Counted from the stretch's first letter, positions 1 through 15,100 are shown. The stretch: DNA of 64,000 bases from Chaetorhynchus papuensis (GCA_013396525.1 VWYX01000392.1:1-64000), one strand, 5' to 3'. Program-made: numbers and translations. The notes: generated by a model from the letters alone, not told the origin.

Positions 1-25
1 GTGCCGCGCCGGGGCCGTGCCTCAC

Positions 26-160
26 CTGCAGGTCGGCAGGTGGCACCCACGAGACGCCGATGCGCTTGAGCTGCCCGCGCTCCAGGACTCCCTTCGGGCC
101 GTCCAGGGCGAACCCCGCCCGCTGCAGCTCCGGGGCGTTGTCCAGGCTGAACTCCACGGC
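26..160 (-). CDS. CFAP74: CFAP74 coding exon 36 (residues 1634-1678; last exon inside the window)
   Basis: The acceptor is TCTGTGCCAG and the donor CTGCAG followed by GTGAGG, in the first 25 bases of the window. It encodes VEFSLDNAPELQRAGF and ending WVPPADLQ, matching human WMPPADF. It is GC-rich. The donor shows at least one further exon beyond the left edge; human has about 35 more residues. Confidence 0.93.
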
Positions 161-3100
161 CTGGCACAGACATGGCACAGTCACACCCGGGCCTCGGAGG
201 CTGCACTGCCCCTGCCCGAACTGCCCTTTGAAACTCCAGCTATCCGCTGTGGCATTCACTGTGTCACAAAATACTCCATTAAAGGATCAGAAAATACTCC
301 ATAACAGGATCAGAACTGTAATTCAGTTCTGGGCTTAAATTTCTGTGTTTCAGGATTGGGGAAGCAAACAGCTAAATTTTGTTGCTAATTCCTTATATTA
401 GCCCCTGAAAAATAATCTTTTCAAACACTGATGCTTTTGTAATGTAAAATTGACCAGAAACCTTAAAAGCTGTATTTTTTAATTTGTGAATTTTGGACAG
501 AGGGAACGGGCAGCCCTTTGCACAGTCAGGATCCCATACAGCACGTGGCACAAACCTGCAGGTTTTATTTCCCTCACCTTCTTGGCTGCCAGCAGAGAAC
601 TTTGCATGGCCCCGACGGTGATCTCTGCCCTGGCTGGCTCTGCTGAGCCCTCCACGTACTCCAGGAGCAGGAGAAGGGACCTCAGTGCTTCTCGTGGCCC
701 TAAACAAACAGCAACCAAGTCAACCTTGAGACAGTCAAAACTGAGCCTTTGGCGGTTTGGAACCAGCACAAATTGCACCAGGATGGTTCAAAACAAAGTG
801 ATGTGGCAAACTCAGGAGCTGGCACAGATAAAGAGATCCTTTTACAGAGTTAGTGAGGAATTAAGGAAAAGGAGGGTTTGGAAAATTTGCAATTGCAAAC
901 TGCAATTGTTACTTGTTTTTCGAGTTCCAGGCTCGTTTCCTAGCCCATGGCACACACCTCTGTGTACTTTTTTCCTGTGTCTGTGTGTGTGCTTGGACTT
1001 ATTTACAGCTCAGCAGTTAGGGAGCTGTTTGCATCCTGTCTCTGAACACAGATCCTGTCTCAAGGAATTAAAGAAGAGTAACTTCAAACCCCTGAAAGTT
1101 TTATAACAGGACAAACAGGAGAATCCAGGATATGTGGTTATATATGAAATAATTTCCTAAACATTTAATATACCTCAGAGAAGTGGCAGAAAACAAATGC
1201 ATCTTAATTCTTCATAGTAGTATTACATTATAATAATTTTTGCAGGGAACTTGCAGAGGTGGAAGATGATCATTAAGACAGAACTGCATTAAAATGAAGA
1301 GAAAAACTTTCCTTAAGAGAAAGTTTCTTGCATTTTTTGTGTATTATGATTATATGCTGTACCATAACGCTTATTTTTTCTGATTCTGGAAAAATTGTCT
1401 TTAATTTCCTTTTTCTTAAAGGAAGAGGAACATTCCCATATCTTATCCCTTGCTGTTCCATAATAAACAGTGGTGGCTTTTACCTCTTTCCAGTGCTTTC
1501 TGTGGTGCCACAGGTGAGGTCACAGCCAAGGACTCCACGGGCACATCCAGGGGCACTCCCCCCTCCACAAACATGGGGTGATCCCGGGCTGCACCCTTCA
1601 GGTGGATCTCGTGGACAGTTTGCTGGGTGAGACACAGAGTCCTGGATGCAGGTGACAGCTCAGCTCACCTGAATGCCACTGGCACCTGACCCAGCAGCAC
1701 CAGGAAATCCTGGCATCACCTCCCATGTGAACCATCCCAACGATCCTGGGCTCCAATGCAGGAGCTCTGCATCTGCCCCTGGGCTTGCCCACTCTGGCAC
1801 TTCTGTTTTAAACAGCTTGGGAAATGTGCCTCACGAGGGGACTGGACAAACAATTTGTACAAAAGCCACTAAAAGAGGCAAAACTTCTCTGCTGCCAAAC
1901 TTGGGTCAAGTGTCCGTTCACCTTCAGCTTACCCCGATGTGCATTCCTAACTGCGATCCCAGAGCCGGCAAGGAGAGGAGCAGCTCTTGCTCAGCCCCAG
2001 CCCCGTTTGCAGTGCTGCTGCTGGGCATTAGTGGTCACTCTGCACCAACTTTTGGCGTCCTGGCAGGCGCCCAGGGCTGCCCGTGGCGCGGCCACCTGCG
2101 CATCCGGCCGGAGCATCCCAGGGCAGCTCCACAGATGGAACCTGGCACTGAGCGGCTGCAGGAGCAGCTCCCTGGTGCTCCTGCTTCTGCCAGGCCGTGC
2201 TGGGCAGGCGGGGCTCCCCTCTCCCCTCTGCTCTGCCATTAAATGCTCCCTGCAGGAGCCCCCTTGGAGCTGTGCTCAGCTCCCATCACCTCCCGAGTGT
2301 GCCATGGGAGAGGACAGGGACAGACCCCAAGTCACTGTTGTCATCAATTAATAACTGAATATCTAAACCTGAAAAAAGTCAGAGGGCCCCAAAGCTGCCC
2401 TCTCCTCCCTACATCAGTTCCTGCAATATTTACCCTGTTTCCATAATCCTGATTGTCTCACCTTGCCAAAGAGCAGAATCTTGAGGCGGTCGGAGTAGTA
2501 GAGACTTTCATGATCAGGGCTGAAAGTAACAACAAAATCCTGGCTCTCCCCAGCCTCGATTTTTCCTTCTGTTGGAGAGACTCTGAACACGCTGAAGCCA
2601 TTATAGTTCTGTGTTCCTGGTAAACAAAAATGAGGATGAAGATAAGAAAGGAGGACAGCTCCATTTTACTTCTTCATAAATTTTAAACCCATTTAATTTT
2701 TGTGGCAACAGCAAATAAATAAGAGCTGATACATGGCTTTGCAGCAAAACAGGGTGTTAGGAACACCAGATAAATCCATGCATCAGTTTGATGCATTCAC
2801 CTCCAGAGGAACTGAAGCAACATCACCAAACCCTTCCTATATTCTGATGTGTTTTTACAGAGACGGACATATCTAAATGTAATATTTAATATGTAATTAC
2901 GATGTGGGTTTATTTAGATTTAGACACTGGTATCTCCTTACTTGTGGGTATTTGCTCAGGCTGCATACATTTACAGCTCCTATATTGAAAGAATTACTAC
3001 AGCTCCTACTGGGGAGCAAAATGAGGTTTTTAATTTCAGGGCTGTGATGCCCCAGGTCTGACAATTGTGTGGATCTAAGAGGACACAGCAGTGCTGCTTT

Positions 3101-6100
3101 ACACCTCCTGAGTCTTTAGCAGAGGAAAAAGAGGAAAGAATAAAAGAAAGTTTACCAACAATCTCTGTTCTCTGCACAGAGGATGTAAGGAAGGATGGAA
3201 TTTTCTGCCGGTCTCTGTCCCGTGTCGGTGAGAGCGACTCCAGTTGTACTGAGAAGGGCAGGGTCAGGGGGGAGGTGTTCTCTATCTGGTGACATTCATT
3301 CACACAACAGCATTTGCATTAAGGAAATTGATTCTCAGGCCTGTAGGATCCATAGTTTGCAAAGTGGCTGAATTTATTTTGCTGCATTAGTGCAGCTCTG
3401 TGTCCCCAGATGCCACCAAAGGCACAATGAATGCTGCCCACAGTGTGTCACACCAAGCCCTGCCCTCCCCATCAAATACTGGACTTTGGTTATTGACACA
3501 CTTGGACAAAATCTGAGAGGAGACAGTTTATGTTGTCTTCCTCCTTATAGGAACTCCTGCTGTGCTTTGCAGTTCTGCTCAGAGGCCTTACCTTGATTGT
3601 GGAAGTCACCGTGTCCCTGGCCATGACATATCCCATGTCCAGCACCTCTCCCACGGAGCACACAGTGCTTGGCATCACCCCGTGCCCGGAGAGGTGGAGG
3701 CTGAGCTTGGTTTTTGCCACCTGGATGTCCAGAGTTTCCAAGAACTGCCCAGAGAGTGCCTGGGTTAGTCCACCTGCTGAGGGAACCCCCATCCCTCCAG
3801 CTGACCCCTCCAAAGGGCCATCCCAGAACTCCTGGGTTTAGGCACAGACAAGATCCACATGTTGGGACAGGGAACAAAGGTTTTCTCCTTGTTGTCCTTG
3901 TTATCTCCTTGATAACTTGTGTGTGCTACGCACCCCTCACACCTCTCCTCTTTTCCCCACTGCTGTTGTGTCTTTTACTCACCCATTTATCCTCCCTTGG
4001 ACAAAAAGAGATGATGAGGGGTTTACTTTCACCTGGCTCAAGCATTCTGACTGCTCTGACCAACAGGAAGGGGCCATTGGGATTCAGAACTGAGAATCCC
4101 AGCTGAAATGGTGCAACTCAAGGAAAAAAGTTCATAAAGATTGAGAAAAAAGATAGGAGAACAGATTCTACATATTGTTTATATGTCTTTGGTCTGAACT
4201 AACCATCTGTAGCTGTTGAGAGATCAATAACTCAAGAGAGAAGATGAGCTGGTGCTTTGGTGTCCAGCAGTTCCTCCTGCACAGACAGAGTCTGATTAAG
4301 CAGAGGCTGAAGGGTGAGCTCACGTGCTCCAAACAAGGATACTTCCAGCTTCCCTGGGGAGATGTTTTCTACTGTAATTCTCTTCATCATTCTTTGGCCT
4401 GCAAGGAATGAAAGCACTTCCCAAAGTGAGGATGCTCATTCCTGCCCTCCCACTCCTCCCCTTTTCTCCTGCTCCTGCCTGGGCCAGGAGCCCAGGCCTA
4501 TGGCTATGGCACTACTCAAAGCTCACCAAAATGCTTTCAGATTTGGACAGTCCCTTCTGGAGCTTCCAGGTCCATGTTTGGGGATCAAGTCTGCTCTTTC
4601 ATGGGCCTCAGCTGGCCAGAGGCTCCTTGTTTTCCACCTAAATACCCACTGAGGGCTAATTTCTATCCTGACTTTTGAAAATGCAAAACTCTGCTTGGAA
4701 GAACTCGCCGTCAGAGAGGAGCCACTCAGAACCAGAATTCAAATTCCATACCTACAAAAATGTCCCCAAAATCGGCCGCGTTGATCCCGGTGTCGGAAGC
4801 GATCAGAACGGGCGGGGCTACAGCGGGGCAGTGCAGCTCCAGGTACAAGGTGTTGTGAGGGCTGGAGGGAGAAAAAAAGGGGTTTAGGGAGTGAAAGGGC
4901 AGAGCTTTGAGGTCACACAGAGATTCCAGCTCTTGCCAGGGATCTGCTCTGGCACAGGGTGTCACTGCTCTGGTGTGACAGCACAGCACAGGGCTCGGTG
5001 ACCGACTGACTGTGCCTGAGCAGAGATGAGCTACAGCTGCCTCAAAGTTTTCACACAATTATTCCTTCAGCTGCTTTGATATTCATGTGTTTGATTCTTA
5101 TCCAACTGGTGGGCTGGGAGCATGAGTTTCTACCACTGAGCTATGAAGTAATTAAGATCAGAAAACAAATTTCTCCCCCAAAATGAATAAATTAGCAAGC
5201 CCACCATTTCCCCCTCACATCTCTGGGTTCTCCAACTGCACCCACCTGCAGGTTAAGTTCCCAGAGCCCTCCTCTCCAGCAGCGTGGCCACTTGCAACAG
5301 AGCATGGGATGATGTATTTGTTAAAACTCCCTCTGAAACTCCTCATCAGGGAAGCCTGGGCTGCCCTATAAGAATCAGAACTAGAGAATCCAGGAATAAG
5401 AATTATCTCAGTGAGTGAGAGAGCAAGAAAAAGATCAAATCAGTATCTGCTGAGCTGTTTGTGATTATTGGTTCTCAGTCACACATTCAAAATGGAATGT
5501 AACAGTGAAACTAAATGACTGTCAGTAGTGGACTCACCCTGCAAAGTGGTTTTGTTGCCTTTTGTTTGCCTCTTTTGTTGCCAAAAGAGAATAAAAATTA
5601 TGAACCCAGATAACAGATGTTACACTAAAGATTGCAAAAACCTCAATACAATTTCCTTTGGTTGAATACATCAAGTACTCCAGTGTCTTCCAATACTTCT
5701 ACATCATTTCAGTGACATGTAAACACACAGGATCACATTGCTCTAATGCAATATGTAGGCAATACTTCTAAAATAGGGATTTTATTTTTATGATCTCTAC
5801 TGAAAGTATTTAAAAATTATAATTAACGGATTGCAATGAACATGGGATTTTAGTAAAAGATACCAAAACATCCAGTACAGCCAAATGCCTGGTCCTGAAG
5901 TAGGTATTTACTTCCAAATACTTCCAAACTCCTGACATTGGGCAGAAGTGTGGATCTGGGAAGTTGAATTACCTGCTATACAAGGGCCCTCAAGTATCAG
6001 ATTTTGCATGTGAGTCTCCCAACCTCCAGCCAGCAATGCTGTTGATGTCAGCTCTCCCTGAGGGGCTCACACTGCACAGGGACTGCTTCAAATGCACATT

Positions 6101-9100
6101 TTCCAGCAGCATTTCACTGCCAGCACTGACGCTGACCATGACTAATGTGCTGAACTGTGTAAACCCTCAAATTAAAAATAGAAATTACTCCCTAAAGTGG
6201 ATTTGGGCCATCAGCTGGTTCTGGTACATCTGTTCAGAAAAGGTTTATTGGAGTAGTTTCTGTTGGTCCCCAAGCTGAGCTTTTCAGTTGCCCTTTCCAT
6301 TATCCCCGTGTTGGCTCAGCCCCACCCGCCCGCACAGCCCCAGCTCCTGCTCCCTGACAGATTCTTTGAAGTCTTCAATCCTTCTGATGCATAAAGGGAT
6401 TCTTTGCCTCACATGAGAGGGTACAGCTGTGTGGCTCACAAGCAGCACTAATTTTGGAAACAGCCTCTGCAACACAGCTGAAGCTGTTCCCTCTCCAGTT
6501 TGCTTTCTTGTCTACCTACAGCTTTAGTAGATTTATTAAACTACTTCTAAAGAGAATGCTGTCTGTGTAGTACAAGATGCTTCTGGGCACTTACTCAGGC
6601 TTTAACTCTTCTGCTTTTGGCTCTTTAGGGCTATTTCCAGCAGTCAGGCTTCTCCTGCTTCCAGCCTTTCCTCCGGTAGTGGAAACACTCGATTTCCTTC
6701 GCTCTTTCTTTGCATCTTTCTTCTTTTTGCCCGTCGGAGACTGAGGGGAACCAAGACAGGAGTGAGCAAAGGCACAGCCCTGGCCCAAGGACACAGAGCA
6801 AGGAGGGGACACAGAGCAGGGGACAAGGGACAGCAGGATTATGGTGACAGCCCACAGACACAGTAGCTACTAAAGACAAATGTCCAACAATGTAAAATTA
6901 AAAAATTAAGTTGGAATGGACATATTTTACCACCTCTTAGAAGAAGTGGTCTCAGCTTGGAGCAGATGAGTAAAAGGCTGTATCTCATGGGAATTTATCT
7001 CATAATCAAAGACAACCACAGGTGCTCACATAAATTAACTGACCCAAGGGTTGCATATAAAGTCCATAGATGCTATAAATCTGCAGGAAGTGTAGAAGCT
7101 TTTTTTTTTTTAAGAGTATTGCAGTTGGCATTTGCAATAAAACCCTCTAGGAATACTTTGGAAATTGTGAGCATGAAATTAAATTATTGCTCAGTGAACA
7201 GGCCACACATTCAGTGCACCAGCACAGTCACGCTCTCATCCTTTATAGGCAGGTCTTGCACGGACCACGAGCTTGGGCTTCATTAATATGCAACTAATTT
7301 TATGATAAAAATACCATCCAGAGAAACAAATATCTGGAAGTGACAGACCAGCAGCATGTGCTGTTCTTAGCATTCCTTACTTGTGCTCCTGCCTCTGGCA
7401 CAGCTGCTGTGCTGAGCCTCCGCGCTGCCTCCTCCCCGATTCGCTGATCCGACAGCGCCGGCCTGAAGGACACTCGGATGGAGCTTTTCTGGGAATGTGA
7501 GAGCACACCCAGGAGTGAGGGCACAGCTCAGCCCTCAGACACGTGGGACACCTACAGAGCTCCACAGGAGCACGCACAGAGCAGCACAGAATGCACACTA
7601 CACTTCTGCTCTGGGTGAATCACAGCAGCCCCAGGATGTGCCCTCACTCACAGCTCTTTTGGAAGTTCAGGATGTTACAGTGGGCTGGGTTTACACGAAC
7701 AATACTTTTGATATTTAAACATTCTTCAGATAAATCACAGTGACAACGCTGGGGACAGAACACTCCCATAAGGCATTAGCCAGATTTGATGCTTAACCCT
7801 CCTGTCTGATCTACAACATTCCTTCAAACAATACAAAATATTCCAGCTATTCTAACAACAACTGATGTTTTGAGCTTTGTTTACAAGTGACAGCCTCTGT
7901 AGGGATGCAGATGATCAAAGATTTGGCAGAACACCCAGCATTTAAAGTGAATTTACCTGCCCAGGCAGCACAGTTCCCACAGAAGGTGTAATGGTCACAG
8001 GACAGTCTTGGGGCACATGGAATTCAAAGGAAGTGGGGCCAACTGGGACAGGGTCCCCAGTGCCAATCCGTGGGACAGGGTGAGTGAGGGGGTTCCCATC
8101 CACGTGGGAATTGATCACATCCAGAGTGGCTGAAGACACAGAGTTCAGGGCTGTAGCAGCAAAGCGAACCAAGGAATGAGACAATTCAAGAGGTGGGTGG
8201 ACTCCAACTGCTTTGCATGACAGCTTGAATTGTCTAAAAATAAACACATGATAAATTGTCTCAGCATAAAATAGTGTCTTAATCAGCCCGGAAAATAGGG
8301 AGCTAATCCTGTAGTCCCTATTTAAGCAGAATTTCAAGCTTGCAATGGGAATTTTGCCTAAAGATGAACAATAATACTATCTATTTTTAATGCACAATTG
8401 GCCAGAGTCCCTGCTTGAATTCTTCCTCTGTGAACTTCTGGAAATACATCCAGTCAAATCAAAGTTTATGCCATCATTATTGCAGTAGCATTGGCTTAAT
8501 GCATGGAAAAGAATTCCTTCAGTAATTGTGCTGAAAAAGCAGCAGAGCACTGCAGGTTGAGGGGTTGGAGCTTGGCTGTGGGACAAGGATAAACTTGAGG
8601 ATGGGTGGGAAAAGTCACCTCAGTAAAGACACATGTAAAGCAAGGATGGAACCAACAGGCCCTGAGCAACTCTTGCAACTGGAGAATTCCCACCTGCCTC
8701 ACGTGCTTATCCCAGCCTCACCCCCCAAAGCAGGCAGGGATTTCATTTCTGGTCTGGGTCAATTGTGGGAGCCCAGGGTGATTGATGTTTTAGCTTCCCT
8801 GCTGTCCATCCATGAACACACCTGTTGATCTCTGTCCTGCAGGTCAGCTCAAAGCTGTACTCTTTTGCCTTGGTGGCTTTAAAGATTATGTCCAATGTCA
8901 AGCTTTCCAGGGGAAGAATAATTCCAAATCCATCGTTGGGTTGAACTTCAACAAACTTCAAAATGGCAGGATAAGAAATTATTAGTTAAATTATCAGTAT
9001 ATTAATAAATTAAAATAAGACATTACTGGCAAGATTTTAAAAAAAATGTTACTAAACGTGGAACTGTCAGGAAAAGAGAAACCTTCCAGGAAGAAGTTTT

Positions 9101-12100
9101 TGTCTGAGTCAGTGCCCAGAGTCTGAGGGGCAGAGTTCTCATCTCAAAGTAACTCAAAAGGCATTAAATCCATTAACCCAGATTTCAGGAGAATCCCTTC
9201 CCCATCTGTGGAAATCACCTTGCTCTAATGTTTATTTACTCTTCATAGACAACTGACTGAAATCAGATCAAAATCTCAGCAGCTTCCCCCTGTCTTTGAG
9301 AGCTGATTCCTGTCTGAGGCACGGACACCACAGGGACAGGAGCAGTTCCACATCCACAGCTGTTCAGTGGTTTGTGCTTGAGTTGAAGATGATTCAACAA
9401 AGTCTCCCCATCACACTTTAAGCTCCTCAGGAAGCACATGCTGAGAAGTGAAGCTTTCGTGAAGCTGAAGTTAACAATTTCTTTTAGCTACTCCTTGACT
9501 TTAATCCCCAAACCAGCAGAGAACAGGACAATGCCTAATTACCTGCCAGCTTCCTCCAGCTCTGCTGCCAGTCTGCCCAACCATTTCACTCTGTGATCAC
9601 CCTGCTATTATGGAGCTTGAGGAACCAACTTTGTGCCAGAAGTTATTCAGGACACCCAGCCTATACGAACCCAGCAGCTCCTGTGATTAATTTTGTGCTT
9701 CCACATCAGCTTTCAGGCACCCAGAAAGTGCCCAGGCATGGCTCAGGATGGTTCCCAAGGTGCACTTTAAAGACAAAGCCTTTGGGCATTTGGTGCAAAG
9801 TGGGCACATTCCTCAGCCTCGAGGCCACAGCCCCGGCCCCAAGCCTGTTTTATTTAGTGGTGAAAGTGTCCCAGGTGTTCTCTTAGGAGATCTCTTGGTG
9901 TAAAAACCCAGCAATTCTAAAAGGAAAAGGTGAGGAACAGGAAAATCTCCTCCCAGGTGTTTGCACTGCTTGGCAAATGCAGAGGGTGTCACCCAGTGAG
10001 ATTCACCCACTCCAGGACAGAACCAACCCGGCTGCCTCCACAGGAGCAGGATTCCCATGGGCTGCAAGAAGCAGTGATGATTTATTTACACTCACACTGG
10101 AACACGTTCCCATGACACTGAAATCTATTTTGACAGCAGAGGGGGTGTGTGTGGGATAAGTCCATACCTCTGGCAGTCCCACAAATCCAAACTCCTGTGG
10201 CAAGATGGATTTGTTTGTGAGGATGACATTTGCCTGCACAGCTTCATAGATCGTGCAGTATCCAAAGTTGATCTGTGCTGGGCTGATTTCCAAATCAGAA
10301 GTAGTAACAATGGCATGGACAGTAAAATTAACTTTTATAGCCTGAAACAAATGCAAGAGCACAGGATAAAATCCTCCATCTGTGGGTTGTAAGGACAGGA
10401 TTGAAATGAAATGTCCTCCAAAAGGAAAAGAGCAAGAAAAAGTGACTCTGTTCCTTGACAGTAACATGAGATCAGCACTGAGGAGAAAGGATTTGACTTT
10501 CTGTATTGTAAACGTGACAAGAAAAAACAATCAAATCTGTATTAGTACTTTAAGCATCTTTTAGTATTATCACAGAACCTCAGTTAGTCAAGAACTAATC
10601 TAAAATTAGGTATTATTAAGTGAACATTCATTAAAATAATTTACATGAACTGTCAGTCTGATAATCAGCATCACAAAAATCCCTGACCTTGTCCATGAGC
10701 AGGATTGAGACTGGGGCCTCCAGGATTCCTGTCTCTGCATTGAAATAGCTCCCTGCATCTTCAGGAAGGGACTGCCTGAAAATCCAAAAGTACAAATCCA
10801 AACTACAGTCAGTACCATTAAAACATGCTGACTATTTTCTCACTAAGGGAAATAATAAACTTTTGATGGATTATTTCTGAACAGAAAGAACAATAAACAA
10901 TCCTGTTACTCAAGGGCCAAAAGTTTTGTTATTCACAGCTTTTTATCTTAATTAATTAAATAGGAGGATTCACCTGGTTAAGCATCAACTCCAGTTCTTC
11001 ACTGAAGGGAAGTCTCATTAAAATTTTGCTTGCAAGACAAATGCAAGTATTAAAGAAAATGGAAAAAGAATGGTGGAAGAAAATGCCAATCAAAAATTAG
11101 TGACCTGTGAAGTCCCACCTCCTGACCAAGAGAAAGAAGATGCAGTCAGGTCAAGAATATTCTGGATTTGTCCCAGATTTCCTTCAGCCTGGCACCCCCA
11201 GGCAATGCTCTGAGCAGGAGGGCACAGGATGCCAGGCAGTGATGCCAGAATGATTGACCTTGTACCGTTATATTGGATATTTTTGTTGTTTTTAAAGACA
11301 GGATTTTGGACACGCAGGATTTTAAGGGAGGTCACAGAGCTCAGCATCCATTTATCCCTTTTTTTAAAATGCCATCCAGTCATTTAAAATTCTGAAAAAT
11401 TAAAAGCTTACTCTTTAATCAGAACATAAACCCTGTGCATCTTCACTGCAGCCCCAGCACGTCACCAACCCAGCCCAGGCAGTGGCTCCCTCTGACCACT
11501 GAATCAATGATCAGCCTGAGGCAGAACCACTTTGTATCCCAAGGCAGAGACAAAAAGGGACCAAACCTGGGGCCCAGCAGTGCCTGGTTACAGACCAGCT
11601 TAAGAATTTATAAGGAATGTGCAGCTTTTCTGTAGGTGAAGCATCTTCAAGCTCCATTTCAGAGCTCCAAGCCAAGACAATACAAACCCTGGAGCATTTT
11701 TAGCTCTGCTGCTCTATTTTTATCTCAGAGCACCAGAGTGAGTTGCTTCCTGTTCTTGGGTCTCTACAGTGCTCATGTTCTACTACTACTCATGGAATTA
11801 CATGCAACTCTTTAATGTATTGTTAAAGAATAAAAGTAACACCCACTCAGTCACCATGGTGATCCAAAATCTTGCTGATATTTTGCAATAGGGGTGATGT
11901 TCAAAGGTGTTGGGAAGTTCTTTACAAATAGAACTGGGGTTAAGTACAAGGGAGGAGCAGAGCATCAGCTTTCACTTTGTCACAGGACATCTGAACAGCA
12001 GAAGAAATTAATCTATTTCATATTAATCCAGAGGGGGAAGAAAATACTTGTAACTGTAAGGACACAGGGATGGACTCTAAATTAGCTGCTGTGCCTCGGG

Positions 12101-15100
12101 GAAAAGGTCCTGGAATCCTTCAGAAAGTTCTCTGAAAATGGCACAATTAAAGAGAAGCACAAAAGACAAATCAGATTTAGACTGGCAGTACCTGCAGGAC
12201 TAGTTCCAAATGCAGGGAACTACAGGATATGGTGTTTGGGAATTCTGAAAGGCACCAGAGTAGAGAACCTGCCTTCAACTAAACAGGAAATGTTGGCTCC
12301 AAACTCCCAGCAGCTGGGTTTTGGAACACCTGCCTGAGCATGTCCATGTGCACAGAACACTCAGGAGAACTTCCCAAGCCTTCAGGCAGCTCCCTGCTCT
12401 CTTAGCACTGCTGGGGGGGGTTCTTTTCCCTTTGGTGTCACTTTTACCACAGCTGCTCTATGAATAGAGCTCCTGATGGCAGCTCACTGAGAGGCCCTCA
12501 TGGAAATGTGTCACTGGCTCGGTGCTTCCCCTCAGCCCCGCGCTCGGCACCGCCCGCACTCCCCCCTGCTTTAGGTCTTTAAAACTGATCCGTACCCTCA
12601 AACAGCCAGATACTTATTTTGTGTGTCAGAAATGCCTTAATCTCATCAAATCTCCTTTCTAAAGCTTCCCTGTTTTTTAAAGGAAGATTAAGGTTCTAAA
12701 TCCGAGCTCTGCTTCCATCCACTCGGAGAGGGTAACAGCGCTTTGCAGCAGCTGAAGTTGAGGAACTGAAAGATGGCATCATGTTACTGTTGTTGTAATC
12801 TGATGGGATTTGAGATGCTGCAAGAACCGTAAATACTTTCAGTTCTTTGAATCCCAACCTGGTGAAAATTTTGCCATCAGTGATTAGACTCTCAGGGTAG
12901 AATCCAGAGGTGTTGAGCACATCTGGGAGAACCCAAACACACATCTGTGGGGCTAAAAAACCCCATCAAAGAAGCAGCAGGTTTGCAGCAGCAGTCAAAG
13001 CCAAAGCCACTGAAGTATTTGGCTGTACACCAAAATTAATTGCATATGTCATTAATTACTTTTTGAAAAGAAATGTCCTGCTGAATTCTTTAGGATGCCC
13101 ATGATGAGGTAAATAAAATGAACAGTGGTCGACGGGAGCTTTGGTATTTAAACTTTTAGAAACTGGAATTGTTTCCTATCACTGAGCTATGTTTGTATTT
13201 GTAGACGCAAAATGGAGAAGCAAAACTTGCTGGGATAAAGCTTTTAGCATCAGGAGATGTTACATAAAACACCATGTGAAATTCAAGATCAATACCTTCA
13301 TCATTTGAAGCGAAATGTACCTGGGGAGGAGAGATATGGACAGGAAGGCCAACCACTCTCACCGTAATTAGCAAGCACAGGAGTTCTTGTCCAGAAATTA
13401 TTCAATCAGTGATCCATGAAGCAGCCACCTGCCTCAATAAACTCCCTCCTGGCCAAGAATAGCTTCCCACAGAACGGGAGCAGCCACCAGGAATGCGAGA
13501 GCTCGGATTGTCACAGTGCTGCTGCCACCACAGGGAGGGCATTGCCTCACAGCCCTGGCAGCCAAGTTCATTTCCTCCTGGAGCATCTGGCAGCTTCCAG
13601 GGGGACAGGGAGGAGACCAGACCTGCACTGCAGCAGCACTGTGAGGTCAAGCCTGGACAGCAGGAGGGAACAACAACCCTGCTCAGCTTTTCCACTGACA
13701 CTGTCTGAAATCCTGAAAGCTTAGAGTTGGATTAATGTTGGTTACCTGGGCAGGAACTTGAGCTGTGCACTGAAGGATGACTGAGCCTGGATGTAGCCTG
13801 TTTTTGGAAGCAGCTCCATGTGCTTGCTCAACTCTCTGCACACCTCAAACTTCAAACGCAGCGTGGTTGTTGCTCTGCAAACACATCAGACGTGCTCGGG
13901 TGGCTTTGAGGCCACTTCAGTGGAGTCTGAGCCCTCCTGCCCCCACCCCTGCTTTGTAATCAGAACAATCCCAAGCTTCCTTTGAAAATGATGGGCATGG
14001 AAAGCTGCTACAGCAAGTTCACACAGTTGTGTTCTCTTTTAAGTACAGAAAACAAGACTTGGAAGTTCAGTAACAAACCCAGCACTGCAAACCGTGCACA
14101 GACTGATCCAAACAGAACTGTCAGAGCTGAGTCAGGTCAGGGGCAGTCAGGGCTGAGCTGTTGTGAAGTAGCAGCTGATTATTTGCTCCTAACACACACT
14201 GGCTCTGTCTGGATCAATAGGATGACTGAACCCTGGTGGCTTCTTTAAACAGAGGTAACCTGTCCTCCACCAGCAGAGATTCTGCAGGGCTGGAAGTCAC
14301 AGCGTGGCTGAGCTGGTCCTGCCAGCTCCTCTGCTAAACCTGGGGATCAATTTGCCCTAGGGATGGCACACTGGAGGCCAGGAATCCTCTGCCTGTCTGC
14401 TGAATTCTGGCCCCATCACAGCACAGCAACAGCCTTGGATCATCCCCTGCTTTGGAATTTTATGCCTAAGTGCAAAATTGCCGAGCAATTTACAAATATT
14501 TCAGCTTGTCATTCTCCTTCCCCTGGACTGGTTTCCAAGCTGTCAGGCCAGATGGTCTCCTCTAAATCAACAGCTACAGCAAGTGGGGCTGGGAGCCTGC
14601 AATGATTCCTGACTGTTGACAATCTAAGAGAATTATATACTACTTCATTAAATCAGTGCAGATTATAACCTGCCAAAGAAATTACTTTTCAAAATGATTT
14701 CTATTGAACACAATTCTGATAAGACACTTTCACCCTTTATGCTGCTTATTTATGCTGCCTGATTACCAGGGTCTTCATGACCAGAAAGAAACCAAACCAA
14801 AACCCAGAACTAAACCAGTATTAACAATATTTTACAATACACCAGAGTTTGCTGGGACACTCCAGTGCCAGAGGTATCTGATTCACTTGGAAACTTTATC
14901 TTCCCCTTGTGCTACAGCCTACGAGTCACAGCCAGTGGGACACAGCAGGCTCCAGGAGGAATCCCCCTCCTGACACACCACAGGGAAGTGTCAGGAGCTC
15001 CTGGAGGGAGAAACTGCTCAGGCCACAACAGGGTGATGAAACCAATCCACTTTTGCAGGATGAAGAGTTGACACATGATATTCCTGCACATGAAATACAC

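Noticed and set aside
486..1106. 206-codon plus-strand open frame
   Set aside because: It runs antisense across CFAP74 exon 35 and its intron, with no recognisable protein features.
10976..11030. Exon-like minus-strand segment with a good acceptor and donor (encodes RLPFSEELELML)
   Set aside because: Its entry phase fits after exon 20 but it exits in phase 0 while exon 21 needs phase 2, and exons 20 and 21 join contiguously with the human protein.
12696..13374. Two minus-strand open stretches resembling domain fragments (one reads VVGLPVHISPPQVHF, like an ASH strand)
   Set aside because: They are short, their best splice phases do not suit the flanking CFAP74 exons, and the conserved protein needs nothing here. 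Chance is the simplest explanation, though transcript data would settle it.
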